Assembly (NCBI GenBank): GCA_900169235.1
Contig: FWCC01000350.1
Coordinates: forward strand, 410-64,409
Source: Zarea fungicola
Lineage: Eukaryota; Ascomycota; Sordariomycetes; Hypocreales; Cordycipitaceae
DNA length: 64,000 bases
Direction: 5' to 3'
The stretch's first letter is position 1, and each line of letters begins with the position of its first letter. Below are positions 1 to 12,173 of this stretch, piece by piece. The notes under the pieces are model-generated. The model worked only from the letters and a program-made list of their open reading frames with translations, was not told the DNA's origin and ran no database searches. The translations under genes were made by a program, and so were the position numbers.

Positions 1-2029
1 CCGTAAGGGGGTGGTGGGCGTTAATACATAAATAATCTACGGCAAAAGAAAGCCAAAAATTCAAGCGGCTACATCCGTGCCCATGATTCGCGGGCAGTCA
101 GTTCCAACAGACTAGTGGTGCCGTCACGAGAACCCGTCCCGTACCGCCACATTCTTGCGCTGGAACTAGCCTCCCGTGGTGAGTGGTCGATGGTTACCTC
201 GAAAGTTGCCTAGCTGTACATCGATTCAACAAAGTCAGACACTGCGAGTCAGTGGCATATTTACAGCCCGATACTAGTAGACAGTGGCACGGCATACGAG
301 TGCAGGTTGTGGTGCTACATGCCGCCATCACTGCCCTCACTCACCGTGCGTCAAAATCTCACCAAGTACGATCCCATCAGGTATGCAGAGCTCTAGAAAT
401 CTGTCGTCTAAAATTAAATAACATATTTTGACTGTAATGCAGCGCGCGTCAAAGTACAAGGGTTGGCTGTCCCTAATCAACCGATCGACAGACAAGATGG
501 CCTTCGAGGCAGCGTAGCGACTTGGAAATCGAGCTTACCAGGCGACACTTACACCGTCTTAGGCCCTAATTGACCAGAAGCACGGCAATCTTCTATTCGT
601 GCACTCACCAATCTACCTGCCAGATCCGCAAGCATCGGAGCCTTTGACCCTCGTCTTGTCTCCGGCGCTAGCTCGTTTTATCTCTCTATCTAACAGTCAA
701 GCACAGTTTCAGTGCTTTTCGGTTGTCTCTAACTGTGTGTCTTCTTGGTGTATTCCTCCAAGTAGTGGTTGCCTATTACTACGTCAGTGATGGACATGCG
801 AGTAGTCGCGTAGAGACGTGTCGTTCAGTCACCCTCGCAAAACAAAAAAAAAGAAAGGAAGGAAGGAAGGAAAACAATATGTGGTAATTTTGCTTATTGA
901 ATTTTGATTCTATTTAATTTTGGAATAGCGAATTAGAAAGCAGGCCATCGGACATTGGACAACATCATCCGAGCAGGACGGGCCTCGGGCATCTTCGTCT
1001 GTGCCGCTGGAGCCCAAATACATGGGACCCGTCGACCTTGATGACAATTTTGCATTGAGCAAGACTTCAGCAATGGAGGGACTTTAGTTTTTGCAATTTT
1101 TGCGCATGAAGCTGCAAGGCGTGCAAGACGGAATTAGGGCGCATGAAGGCAGCTGAAACACCGAATTGCAAAGGCGACAGTTTCATCGTGAGCGCGGGGC
1201 GGTTTCATAGTTTCGTTGACGGGTATAATTTCTCTTTCTTATTCATGTACCTTTTTTTTTGGGCGCTATGTAAGAAGCTTAATTCGCTTATTAAGGAATT
1301 GGTTTAAAATAGTGTTGTCTGACAGACTGCTAGCCTCTTGTTGCACCTATCAAGTCGTTGGCGCATTCTAATTAAAGAGCAGGCGTGGAAATAAACCCTT
1401 TCTTTACAAATAAGCTTGGTGTATTAAACTTACTAATACCTTGTAAAGTCCTTGGTCTCTGTCGTCTGAAAGATTTGGAGTATTGCATCTTGACGACCAA
1501 GACGTCGACTAGAGTTCAACCGCAGTCGGCGCTTCGATTGACCAACACCGGGAAACGACGCAATTTTTGGCACAGAAGCAAGGCTTTTAATCACCATCAT
1601 AAACACAGTAGGCAGAAAGTCCTCTCCATTGGAATTCCCCATGCCTATTGGTTCATCGGCAATTTCCCATTGAAGATGCAAGGGGAAGAGTCCAGAAAGG
1701 GTAGTCTCTCTGTGGATCGGCAACCGTAGCCTAAGCCACTTTGCGACACTGAAGCACCATAGCCTACGTGTAACACTCCAAGGGACAAGTGCTGACATTG
1801 GGTTAATTCAAATATCGTGTTGTATGGAAATGATGGAGAGGCACAGAGAGGGGAAGCGCAGATAGTAGACCAAGTCTACATTTCTCTATCTGCCGTTCCT
1901 GTCTCTTGATTGTTTCTTTCCCACTTTCCATTCTTCAATCCGTATAAGCCCAACACAGATCTACATCATATATTCGTCACTTCTTTACATCCACATCGTG
2001 TGGCCGTCCAATCCATTTCTCTATTCGAC
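1..2029. other. intergenic, no gene recognised
   Basis: No frame on either strand combines length, plausible composition and splice signals. Two overlapping opposite-strand frames of 114 and 121 codons near 1385-1798 have no domain-like pattern and no clear start. A GGAAGGAA run lies near 855-872. The last part is the leader of the gene starting at 2030. Confidence 0.6.
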
Positions 2030-2995
2030 ATGCTACCCCCCATGCGGCCAGCATTGGGGCTGCTGGCGCTGCTCGTGGCCGCGACAGCCCGCGCCGCAGA
2101 CACGGCGAAATGCTACAGGCTAGACGGTCAAGTAGACGACCAAATGATGCCATGCGACCCGAACGCCCAAGCCAGCACCTGCTGTCGAAAAACAGACTTT
2201 TGTCTTTCCAACGGACTGTGTCTTGGTGGCGGCAACACCACCAATGCCTTTTCACAACAAGGTTGCACGAACAAGGATTGGAGCTCCCCTTGTCATGCAT
2301 ACTGTCCAGAAGAAAAAGGTAAGTTGCTGTATTTCTAAGTATTTACTTAAGCCGGGGGGGCCGTTTTTTTTTTCTTGTTCAGTGTGGCTAATCTTACACT
2401 TTTTTTTGGCTCTACTCAAGTCGTCTTTGACGATGGCTTTCTATACATGGCCCAATGCAGCGGCTTCGACTTGACACAGGCCGGGTTTTGCTGCGGCGGC
2501 GACTTTAACTGCTGCACCAACAGCACCGGCCTGCTGAAAAACATACCAAAGTTCACTGCCTTGTCGCATCCGCCAGCGCCGACATCGACGTCTACGGCTG
2601 TTGGTGGTGGCAGTGCTGCGACGACGACGACGACAACACCCGCCACAACTCCGGCCGCAGCCACTGGCACAAATGGTGCCGGTGCCGGCGCCAAGAGCAG
2701 CAGCAACAGCAGCAACAGCTCCAAGGCGACGGTCGTTGGCGTCAGCGTCGGTGTCTCGCTCGGTGTCGCACTGTTGGGCGTCGTCGGCGTGCTGGTGTGG
2801 CAGCAGAGGCGCAAGCACAAGACGACGACGATGAATAAAACGTACAACGAGATGATTACGCCGCGGCCATCCTCGCCGTTTACGGTGTACTCGGGGCAGC
2901 AGCCAAAGGACATGGTTGTGGAGCTACAGTCAAAGAGTCCCGTGGAGCTGCAGTCGACTGGTCCCGTGGAGTTGCCGGCGACGAGACATTCATGA
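2030..2995 (+). CDS. Cys-rich single-span surface protein
   Basis: Exons 2030-2318 and 2421-2995 (intron 102 nt, GTAAGT donor, CTCAAG acceptor) give 287 aa. The first in-frame ATG, at 2030, starts a hydrophobic signal peptide (about residues 1-22, ending ARA-A). The ectodomain to about residue 135 is rich in cysteines (CC, CCGG and CC patterns). A long Ser/Thr/Ala/Gly stalk follows, typical of O-glycosylated fungal wall-facing proteins. One transmembrane helix lies at about 200-223, followed by a basic stop-transfer segment (QQRRKHK) and a cytosolic tail of about 60 aa with a repeated VELQS motif. This layout is common among ascomycete cell-surface or sensor-like proteins, but I cannot name a ligand or partner. 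Topology is well supported by the sequence; function is unknown. Confidence 0.8.
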
Positions 2996-4303
2996 CCACG
3001 GCGGTAGCTCTGGGCAAGCACATACAGAGCTGCAAACAGTGGCGTTCCACGTGGGTATTTAATGTAGAATAAATGAGTAAAAATAATGCATAGCTAAAGC
3101 GAGGTAACCATGGTGGAACAAGGCCCAGGCGAGGCGAGGTGTAATTTAATAAAGCGACTTGTTCGCCATGGGAAAAGCAGAGCCTCATACGAGAATTTTC
3201 GCAAGTTTGTTCAATTTACAGATTATAGGACTTCAATTGGCATTGTTCATTAATTATCGTCCCACGCCACCTGTGTCAGGTAGAATACGCGTGCATTTAA
3301 TCATAATAAGCGCGTACCAATCAACTCTGATATATGGCACAGACTTTTGCAGCCCTGCGCCACACAGCTGCGAAACACAAACCTCGCCTTGACTAAAATA
3401 GTGCCGGGCATCAAGAGGCCGAGCTTAGCCGGGTTTAACTTGACATTGCCGTCCCTTCTATTACATATTTTGGGTACAGAACTCTTTGGGTGATGATCTA
3501 CACCAGCAGAATAGCCACTACAGAAACAATCCTGGCCGAAGCCGCGAACGCTTGTTGACCAACTGCAAGAAATTTTTTGGCCGACGAATTGGCATGTACA
3601 CTGTGGCTATCAACAATTATGCAATTACTCAATTTCTACTGGCTGGTCTGGATTCTGGCTTCTTTCTCTAGGGTAGTCGTATATGCGAATATATCAAGGT
3701 GGCAGTAACCGTAGGAAGTCTGAAACATAGCAATTTATAAAATATTTGAAGTAATATTTCGAGTGAAAAATGATTGGGTGTAGATTTTACAAGTTCATTG
3801 AGCAAGGAACCTACCTTCTTCTGTAACGACGCCGATGGCAGATCAACATCGTCCACCAAAATTATGACGACAAGCGAATGTAGAGATCTTCCCCCGAAGA
3901 GTCCAGTGACACAATTCAACGCCGTTAAATGCAAAATAACCGAAATGAATTAAGATGGCTAATTTTAAATACTTCATCCCACCTTTGCGGTATCGCGGCG
4001 AACAAGGACAAATATTCTGGAATCCTCCCTAGTAGTGATGCGAGCAGGAGCCAACAGACAGCAGGCCAGGACACCTGCCTCATCTCTTGCGCCTGCAGTT
4101 TCGTGACGATACAATAACGGCAAGAACTTGCATAGTTGCCTCTACCTCTCAAGCTCCCGTCCCATTCAGACCATCTGTCACTTCTCTTCCACATGCAACT
4201 CTGGCCAGGTTTTGACATTGCCCATCTTTTGACTCGCTGTATTCTTTTTATCAATAAATCCAGTTACGCTCGTTCAGAATTCTCTGCCCACTTCGCCTCC
4301 ATC
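2996..4303. other. intergenic
   Basis: This holds the 3' end of the surface-protein gene and the leader of the next gene. Frames on both strands are short and low-complexity or unlike coding sequence. No RNA gene or repeat was seen. An in-frame ATG at 4193 could extend the downstream protein by 37 aa, but gives no membrane or signal pattern. Confidence 0.5.
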
Positions 4304-5095
4304 ATGTTCCAGCACACCATGACACCCGCAGAAGCAGTGGCCGAAAAGGCCAAGCACGCCTCGTGCGGCCGAGCCACCAGAGTCGTCCTCTCTGCCTGCA
4401 CCGCCCTCTACAGCGTCGTCCATCTCGGCCTCTTCATCCTCTCCGCAGTGGCGTGGCGTCAAGCAGATCACACTACCAAGCTTGACGATGAATGCCTCGC
4501 CCAGCCGCAGCTCTGCAACCCAACTCGTGGCGCGCTGCATGCCTTTATCATGATGGCATCCCTGGTCTGCTTCCTGACGACGGGCCTCATGGCCACTCGA
4601 CTGATTTTCCATCGACAATCAAGTCCCACGGATTCGGTCTGGATCTTTCGCGGCATCTTGTTCACGCTCGTCCTGCTCGTGCCCCTGCTCTTTGTTGGCT
4701 GGTCTACGGCGGAGCAATCCAGGCTGCCATCCGTTGTCATCAATAATTACGGCGATTTCCTTGATGTAAGCTCTCTCCTTCCTCGACAGGAGACGGGCAA
4801 CAATTCGCCTATCTGGGACCCAGCTCCCCCGGTCGACTACGATGGCTCGCTGCCTGATCTCTCCTTTGGCCCGAGATTTCCTGGTGGCATTGCCGGCGCC
4901 TTTGTTATCGAGTCTGTCATTGCAGGCTACGACGTGGTCAAGACTTCTATTGTCATGCTGCATGCTGATATGTATGTGTACACCTGGTTGACCCGAGCTG
5001 AGCTAATGTTTCCTTTTAGTGTCATTGGTGCCATCGTTGCCGGGCTGGCCCTTGCACTGGCGCCAATTGCCCAGGGTGTCTCCGTTGCATGCTGA
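4304..5095 (+). CDS. four-span membrane protein, unknown function
   Basis: Start chosen at ATG 4304 (A at -3); a 48-nt intron at 4972-5019 (GTATGT donor, GCTAAT branch, TTTTAG acceptor) leaves 247 aa. The intron length is a multiple of three and has no stop, so a naive translation would keep 16 spurious residues inside the last membrane helix. Hydrophobic segments lie at about 25-48, 76-97, 115-138 and, after a Pro/Asp-rich loop, at 205-245. The first loop carries a short Cys pair (DDECLAQPQLC), suggesting an extracellular disulfide. The layout resembles small fungal four-helix (MARVEL-like) proteins, but I see no diagnostic motif. Function unknown. Confidence 0.7.
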   Translation: MFQHTMTPAEAVAEKAKHASCGRATRVVLSACTALYSVVHLGLFILSAVAWRQADHTTKLDDECLAQPQLCNPTRGALHAFIMMASLVCFLTTGLMATRLIFHRQSSPTDSVWIFRGILFTLVLLVPLLFVGWSTAEQSRLPSVVINNYGDFLDVSSLLPRQETGNNSPIWDPAPPVDYDGSLPDLSFGPRFPGGIAGAFVIESVIAGYDVVKTSIVMLHADMYVYTWLTRAELMFPFSVIGAIVAGLALALAPIAQGVSVAC

Positions 5096-5515
5096 TGTCT
5101 GGTGAGGAGTAGGAATTGCTGAGCTTTATGGGCTGTAATGTTGGATTGGAATACGCCATTGCATTGTTATCATTATACGTTAGACATAGAGTTTATACTT
5201 AGCATTGTAATTGACGGTCGAGATTTGCCATGCATCATGTCCAGACCATGCAGAGTGCATACAGGTAAGTGTGTTGTCTTTTATCAATGCGTATATAAAT
5301 GTTGATATTCGGGATAAAAATACAAATAGCTCCAAACTCCGTGAATGATGTGTCATTTAATATCCCGTGTTGAAGAAAAGAAAAGATGTCAGGTATCATG
5401 TGTACAAGATTCTGGGTAAAATGCTTCTTGGACTGAAATAATGGGTTGCTTTTTTGTCAACAAATCTCTTTTAGATTTAGTCACATTTTCAACGCATCTG
5501 TCCAACATAATTTTC

Positions 5516-5534
5516 TTCTCTCTCTCTCTCTCTC
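5516..5534. repeat. (TC)n microsatellite
   Basis: A CT dinucleotide run directly beside the stop codon (5538) of the minus-strand gene, so within its 3' untranslated region. Confidence 0.9.
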
Positions 5535-5537
5535 CGT

Positions 5538-7639
5538 TCAAAGCATCTCTACGCTGGGAAAGTATCGGGGTCCAGAAAAGCCACGCGCAATGACGGATTG
5601 AATGTCAATGTTGCTGCCCGGATCATGCTGCGAGCTCCAAACCTTGAGCAGGAGAAAACGTCCGGACACGGGCGGATCGAAGCGAATGGTGCACTTGCTC
5701 TTCTTCTTTTCAATGTGGAACCGGGCATGGGGAGCGAGGAGCGCGCCGCCTCCGACGGCCCGGATGGCCTCCTGCGTGGCGTTGGCGTGGGCGTCCCATG
5801 CCTCGGTGAGGCTGACGCTGGGAAAGCTACCGGTGCCATTGCCGCTGCTGCTGCTGTCTCCGACGCCGCCGGACAGACCAGAGGTGAGATCAAAGTTGAC
5901 ATTGAGGAGGTTTTGTGCGGGCGTGCTCGTTGCCGCGGTGCCGTGCTGTCTGGCGTGGTGGTGATGGCGGCGCAGGAGCTGACGCCGCTGTGAGCGGGCC
6001 TCGGCAATGGAGACACCACCACCGAGGCCGAGCCTCTGCCTCATGGCATCTTCGGAGCCGAAAAAGTTGTGGTCGCCGTCTTCGTCTTCATCTTCAGAGT
6101 CTGAGAAGCGCTGTCCATCATTCTCAAACGGCAGGGTGCCGATGCGGTTGGGGGCTGTCGTCGTGCGCCGGAGGATGGAGATGGGCACAGCCGTGATGCC
6201 GCTGTTGGCGTCGTCCTCGTCGCTGCATTCGGTGATGATGTTAAAGTCTGGTTGGCTTGTGGTGAATTCCTGAGGCATCTGAGGCATGCGGACGTCGTTT
6301 TCGTTGCTGGAGCTGTAAATGTAGGAGTGGGTGTTGCGGGTGGTGGTGCTGCCGTCGCGGTTGTGCGATATGGAGACGGTCTGCTGTGGAGCGCGAGATG
6401 AAGCCAACCGCGAGTCCGTGTGGCTAAAGGCGACGCGATCGCGCAACGGCGATGATACGGCTGGTGTTACTGCCGTTGCGGTGGTCGCGGCGTATTGGAT
6501 TTTGTATTGGGCTGTGCGGCTGAGAGCGTCATCATGCTCCATGGCAATGAAAACCATGCCTTCTCTAATGCTGTGCGCGAGCAGATGGCAGCGTTGTTAG
6601 TGGGGGTTATGATGATGATGCGGGGCATCGGATGTGGTACGTACGGATGGGAATAATTCAAGGAGGCAGGACCCTTGATGACTAGTTCGGAGAGGGTAAA
6701 TGTGGTGGAACCGCGATGGCGTAGCACAATGTTGCACCGATTTCCCTTTGTGCAGTAGACTGAGCTGTCATCTCTGAGGATGTTATCGGCAGAGTACAAG
6801 AGCTCGTTGGAGAACATGCCGCCATCGCAGCTCACAATTTCCATCTCGAGGTCGCCTGGCTCGACCTGGCCGTAGTGGCCGTAGCGGAAGGTCTGCTGCT
6901 GCATGCCCTGGGCATATCTCTCGGCGTCGACCTTGCGGCGCTTGCTCCGTTGCTGCTGCTGGTGTTGGTGGTGGCCGTCGTAGCTGTAGTCATGTGTGCG
7001 GGGCGGGGGAGGCGTATAGCGCGGCGAGGCCGATGACGACAGGACAGGTAGCGGAGGGGGTGCTGTAGCCGGCGGCGGCGGCTGCGGCGGGAGTAGTTGG
7101 CGGGATACGCTGTTGGCCGAGGTCATGTCGAGCAGTGCGCGGAGGTGCGCATTGGCCTCGTCGAGAGTGCGGTCCAGCTGCTCCAGGCTCGTCATGCGAT
7201 TTGGGTATGGAGACTGGGAGATGAAGTCGCCAGAGGTGAGGGTGAGAGGTATACTGGTGGTAATCTGAGGCGCGGTTTCGCTGCTGCGTCCCGGACCAAG
7301 CCTGCTGCGGGGGGGATTCTGCCTCTCACGGTTTAATCGCTCGGCATTCAGGCGCTCGGCAGCCTCAGCCGGGGTCTGTGTCCAGCGCCGTGTTGTGTAG
7401 GGACTATCGCCGAGGATGGAGTTGATCCTTTCCCGGTTGGAGGTGAAGAGCCTTTCCCGCGCAGCGGCAATCATTCTGGGCAGGGGAGCGGCGTTGTCGG
7501 CCATGCTGGCGAGCGACTGTGCTGAGATGACGCCCAACGACGGAGTATACTCGGAGGTACTGGACCGGGGTGCAAAGCGGCGCGGCTCAGGCGGGCGGCG
7601 TGGGTTGTTATTATTTGGGTTATCTTGCCAGGACGACAT
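5538..7639 (-). CDS. conserved fungal protein, split beta-sandwich-like domain
   Basis: Exon 1 is 7639-6645 and exon 2 is 6570-5538, with a 74-nt intron at 6571-6644 (GTACGT donor, CACAG acceptor), giving 675 aa. The start is ATG 7639 (MSSWQDN); the frame upstream offers only a GTG. The first 250 residues are low complexity (Asn, Pro, Gln and His runs, a basic RSKRRK signal). An ordered segment follows at about 255-345 (SCDGGMFSNELLYSADNIL, then RCNIVLRHRG and ELVIKGP). It then passes an acidic, His-rich linker, and ends in a second ordered block at about 590-675 (CTIRFDPPVSGRFLLLKVW, then NIDIQSV). The two blocks look like halves of one discoidin/DOC1-type jelly roll interrupted by an insertion; that fold assignment is inference. 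The basic run and disordered regions suggest a nuclear or cytosolic scaffold. I do not recognise a named family. Confidence 0.75.
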
Positions 7640-10353
7640 TGTAGGATGCGAATATTCAACCACTGAGTCTGCAACGAGGATGTGCGCGAGGCAACCAGGA
7701 AGCCCTAAAGGCTGTGGTGGCGCTACGAAGGCGAGACCAAGGTTTCAGTGGAGAGGGTGAAGATGGTGAGTGAGTGAGTCGGCAACCTGGGTGTGCGGCT
7801 TTGGCGGGAAAGCGAACGTGACAGTATTGCGCCAGAGACCACCTGGTGGGGAGATTCGCTGATGGTAAATGTTGTAAAGTACTGCCGCCTCTGCTTCAAT
7901 GTGATACTGGAGGGCGATGTTTGTGGGAGATTGAGTAGCGGACCACTTTGGCGGCGATGAGATGAAGCGGACAGCTGAAGCAACAAGGTTGCGGAGGCGT
8001 CTTCTGTCTTTTCCGTCTCCCTCCCACTTTCACCAGATGAGCAGGGGTAGTTTGAATAAAAGCCGAGGCGTAATTTTGCGAAGTGCGGCAGTAAAGGCGA
8101 CTTGGAGGTTGAAGCAGAAAAGGAGCCGGCGACAATCGGCGAGGTGAGGCCTGGTGGCGGAACGGAAGGCGAGCAGTGAGTGAGCTTCAGGGATACGCCA
8201 CGATCCAGAGCGACAAGGAGGTGGTTTAGTTGGAGAAGACGAAGAAGAAAGGAAAACCCATTCGACACTGTGGCGGCACGGTGGAGATTTATTGAATTGA
8301 TTGGGTCACCATGCAGGCAAAAGGGTGTGTCGTCGAATAGAGTAGGCTGGGCGCATTTGTGTGATATTGAGGGCGCGGGACAAGCAGGGACAACAGGACA
8401 ACAGAGCAAGGCTGGAAGAGAGTCAGTGCGTGCAGTTGTTGCTGGTTGGTGGTGGCGAACAGGGGAGAGGCAGATGTTGAGGTTGGAGGCTGTCGCTGCG
8501 TCGAGTGTTGAAAGGAGGGTTGAAATGAAAGTAGGGGAATGGAGGAGAGCAAAGAATATCAAGAGCAGCAAGCCCGACGCTAGGGAATCGTGGATCAGGA
8601 TGACAAGACTTGTTTCAATCACATCAGGTGGGCGAAGGCGATAGTGAATGGGCGAGGCCAACCTACACAACGCCAGGCGGGCATCGGAGGAAGCAAACGC
8701 CGGGGTCAGTGGGGAGAAATGGCATCATAGTTACAGCGGATAATAATTTCAGGCAGCGGTGTATTTGTATAGTATACAATGTACTAATCTACCGGGGCAT
8801 TTTTCTTTAGGTAATGAAATTATTAGTTGACAGAAAATGGGTAAATGGGTAGACAAATCTGCGCAAAGCTGGAGGCGGCTGGCTGTTTGCTTTTCAGACA
8901 AAATCTTGGCATACATTGGCGAGCAGAGCAGGTGTGGTGGGTGGTTCCTTCCACTTCCTGGGTGGTTCCTTCCATCTCTCACTCGTCCTTGTACTTGATA
9001 CCCTGCTGGCCTGCTCAAACGGGCCATAGGTACTACCAGTACGAGCAAGGCAGCGGATCCCTGTACAGTGCGCCACATGCACTGTCATTTAGTGAATGGC
9101 CACCTAAATGCACCGCTACAGTGGAGCTGCTTCAGCGCTGCACCACTGATTCCAATGCCCAAACGCCTCGTCACTCTCTGCTACACGCCACCTGACTTTG
9201 ATAGTCCATTCCAGGCCAAGCACCTATTTACCAGTCACCATCTTTAATAATTACAATCTTTATTAATTAGTCATGTACATCATCACACATCTGCCACGGC
9301 CTCATATCCATTTGAGAGCCATCTCTGCTGTACCGCTCTGAAGAAGAGTCAAGCCTACCGTTGTCCAAAGGAGGAAAAAGGAAGCAAAAAAAGTCGCCGG
9401 TCAGCCCCAAACTACAGCCCGAGACTGGTCAGAAATGTTGTTGGCACCAGCGTCATAGCGCTGGCCTATTCTCCCATAGAAAACTGCCCGACGTCGTCGA
9501 TTGGCACCGCTGCAAGGAGCAGTTGGCTAGTTGTATGTACGTAGCATGTCTTGAATCCTAGCGAGCATACCATAACTAGTTTCCTTACTATGCCCACCTA
9601 CTTTGCTACTCTAGTCCTCATGGCCGTAATCGGGGACGGGGCACCGCTGGGCTCAAGCTCGTCGTTATCGCAAACAGCTGCCATAACATGTCATAGTCAG
9701 AGAATTGTAGTCTTTCCGCTATTTTCACCATGGCACGCTACGTGGTACGCCGAGCTTGGTCCGCGCCTCTCGGCTCCCGCGGTACATCTCACTCCGAAGG
9801 CTCAAAGTGATAGATGAATGACATGCAAAAAGTTACTACAAACTAGACAAGAAAATATTGCATTCAATCTCTAATTTTTTTTATTTAAAAATAAATAAAA
9901 TGCAAACGCCTGTGCCGAGTTGAGCTGCGCTCACAGCTACCTTTCTCCCTGATGCCGCTGTACCTGCTATGCTCTAGCACTTTATATGTGAACCTTGGTT
10001 CTGTGCTAACAATTTTCCCCAGCACTGTAGTCGCGTTGGCAACTCACCAAGGTACCACCAACATCTTCACGCCTTGATTCATTCACCTCATCGCCCACGC
10101 CCTCGACGACCCGTGAATCCAATTTCCAGTCCTGGCATCTCATCCAAAACATTCAACTTCAATCCTTTATTCCCCGATTGCGGCGCTTTGCCTCTAGGAA
10201 TCTCGCTTTAGCGGCTGTTTGCCGCGTGCATTTCACTTGAGCTCCGCGTCAAATTCCACGTTCATCAAATGATACCCCTCCGCGGCGCCTATTGAGATTA
10301 TTCATCTAATCTCCCTGTACCTAATCTCAAAAGAAGAATAAACGGCAGTCACA
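7640..10353. other. long intergenic region between divergent genes
   Basis: This separates the minus-strand gene ending upstream at 7639 from the SUMO E1 gene at 10354. A 315-codon minus-strand frame at 7723-8670 is Ser/Leu/Pro-rich with no ATG-anchored domain and no splice support, so it is more likely leader DNA. A 16-nt direct repeat (GGGTGGTTCCTTCCA) occurs at about 8938 and 8959. Confidence 0.5.
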
Positions 10354-12089
10354 ATGGATGGCCAACAGCAACAGACAGCCGCCGAGGCGCAGCCGCAGGT
10401 TCCTGCACAGTCCGACATCAACACCGGCGTGCCCCAGCTTGACCCGACAATGATGCCACAAATGCCCGGTCTAGAGGCCATGGCTGGCGTCATTTCTGGG
10501 CCGGGATTCCATCCAGGCGTCATGGCTGACGTTCTCTCAGGGCAGGCATTCATGGGCGGTCCAACCATGGCCGGCATGCCGATGGGTGATCCATCACTGA
10601 TGGCACCCATTATGTTTCCCAACGGCCAGATTCCTGCCCAAGAGCAAGCCAAGGCTGTATCTGCTGGTACGTCTCTCTCACGTTGCCCAATCTTTAATGA
10701 ATCCAGCTCTAATTTAAATGTATTCATCATCGAATAGAGGAAGTTGCCCTGTATGATCGCCAGATCCGCCTCTGGGGCATGGCCGCCCAGGCCAAGATCC
10801 AAAACGCCAACATCCTCCTCATCACCATGCGCGCCCTCGCCAACGAAGTCGCCAAGAACCTCGTCCTCGCCGGCGTCGGCTCCCTCACCATTCTCGACAG
10901 CGCCCTCGTGACGGAAGCCGATCTCGGCGCCCAATTCTTTCAAAGTGAAGATGCTACGGAACAAGGTTCCAGCAGCAACAACAACAGCGGCAACAGCCAT
11001 ATTGGCCGGAACCGCGCCGAGGCGGCCGCCCCCGCCCTCCGCAAGCTCAACCCCCGCGTGCAGGTGCACGTCGATGCCGAGGGCGTCAAGAACAAGGGGC
11101 CCAGCTACTTTTCCGCCTTTGACGTGGTCATTGCCACGGACCTCGACCCGGACTCGTTCAACCTCATCAACACGGCGACGCGCATCAACGGGAAACCGTT
11201 TTACGCGGCGGGCACGCACGGCCTGTACGGCTTCATCTTTAGCGACCTGATTGAGCACGCGTACGTCATTGAGCGCGAGGCGGGCAACGTCGCAACCGAG
11301 GCCAAGCAGGAGACGCGCACCCGTTCCATCATCAACGTGCAGACGAAGAAGGAAGGAAACAAGATGATGGAGTCTGTCACGAAGAAGGAGCTCTACTCCA
11401 CGTGGTTTCTGGCGAGCGATGTGGCGGGCCTGCCGGCCGAGTACACCGCGTCCAGGCGGCGTCTGCGCACCGTCAGCCCCGCGCTGTCCTGCCTCCGCGC
11501 GCTGTGGGCGTTTATGCAGATGCAGCAGCTGCCGCAGAGCAGCAGCAGTCGCCTGCCGGCTACCCGCGAGGACCTGAAGCTCTTTACGCAGCTCGCCACG
11601 CAAAAGCACAAGGCGCTGAGCCTGCCGAGCGAGACGCTCAGACCAGAGCTTCTGCGCAGCTTTCTGCAGAACGTCGGCAGCGAGGTGGCGCCCGTGGCGG
11701 CGATTGTGGGCGGCCAGCTGGCGCAGGACGTCATCAACGTGCTCGGCCAGCGGCAGCAGCCCATACAAAACATGGTCGTCTTTGACGGGACCACCATGGA
11801 GGCCCCCATGTACCCGCTGCATCCCGAGGGCGCGCTCGGCGCCGGCCTGCTCTCTGGCGTGACGGCGGCGGATGCGGCTGCCGTGGCCGCCGCCGCTGCT
11901 GCCGCGAATGGTGTAGGTGCGATGGGTTTGCCTGTGGATATGAATGGGATGGGGCTGATGCCGCCGAATGGATTTCCACTCGACTTGAATGCCGGTGGTG
12001 CTGCCGGGTTTGCGCAGACTGGCTTGATTGCTGTACCGGATGCTTCGGCGTCTTTGCAGCAGCAGCAGGCGCTTCCTCTGTTGCAGCCC

Positions 12090-12124
<35 letters not shown>

Positions 12125-12173
12125 TGCCACCGACAGCACCTCGACCGATGCAGCCGCCGCCGGCCAGTCCTAG
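10354..12173 (+). CDS. aos1: SUMO-activating enzyme E1 small subunit (Aos1/Sae1)
   Basis: Exons 10354-10666 and 10738-12173 (intron 71 nt, GTACGT donor, AATAG acceptor) give 582 aa. The ThiF/UBA-type fold starts at the exon 2 junction with EEVALYDRQIRLWG, which carries the arginines that in Aos1-type subunits complete the partner's ATP site. It continues with an NAD-like Rossmann block (AKNLVLAGVGSLTILD), FDVVIATDLD and VGGQLAQDVINVL near the C-terminus. There is no catalytic cysteine, as expected for the small subunit, which pairs with Uba2 to adenylate and transfer SUMO. The loop normally written GLG reads ALA here. The protein is far longer than the usual 350 aa: a Met/Gly/Pro-rich N-terminal extension of about 104 aa, an internal Ser/Asn insert, and a C-terminal tail with poly-Ala and 11 consecutive Gln. 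Identity is secure. Confidence 0.92.
12090..12122 (+). repeat. CAG trinucleotide repeat coding poly-Gln
   Basis: Eleven Gln codons, nearly all CAG, near the C-terminus of the SUMO E1 small subunit. Likely length-variable between strains. Confidence 0.95.

Noticed and set aside
7723..8670. 315-codon minus-strand frame upstream of the 5538-7639 gene
   Set aside because: Ser/Leu/Pro-rich with no domain pattern, overlapped by open frames on the other strand, and sitting where the leader of the neighbouring gene is expected.
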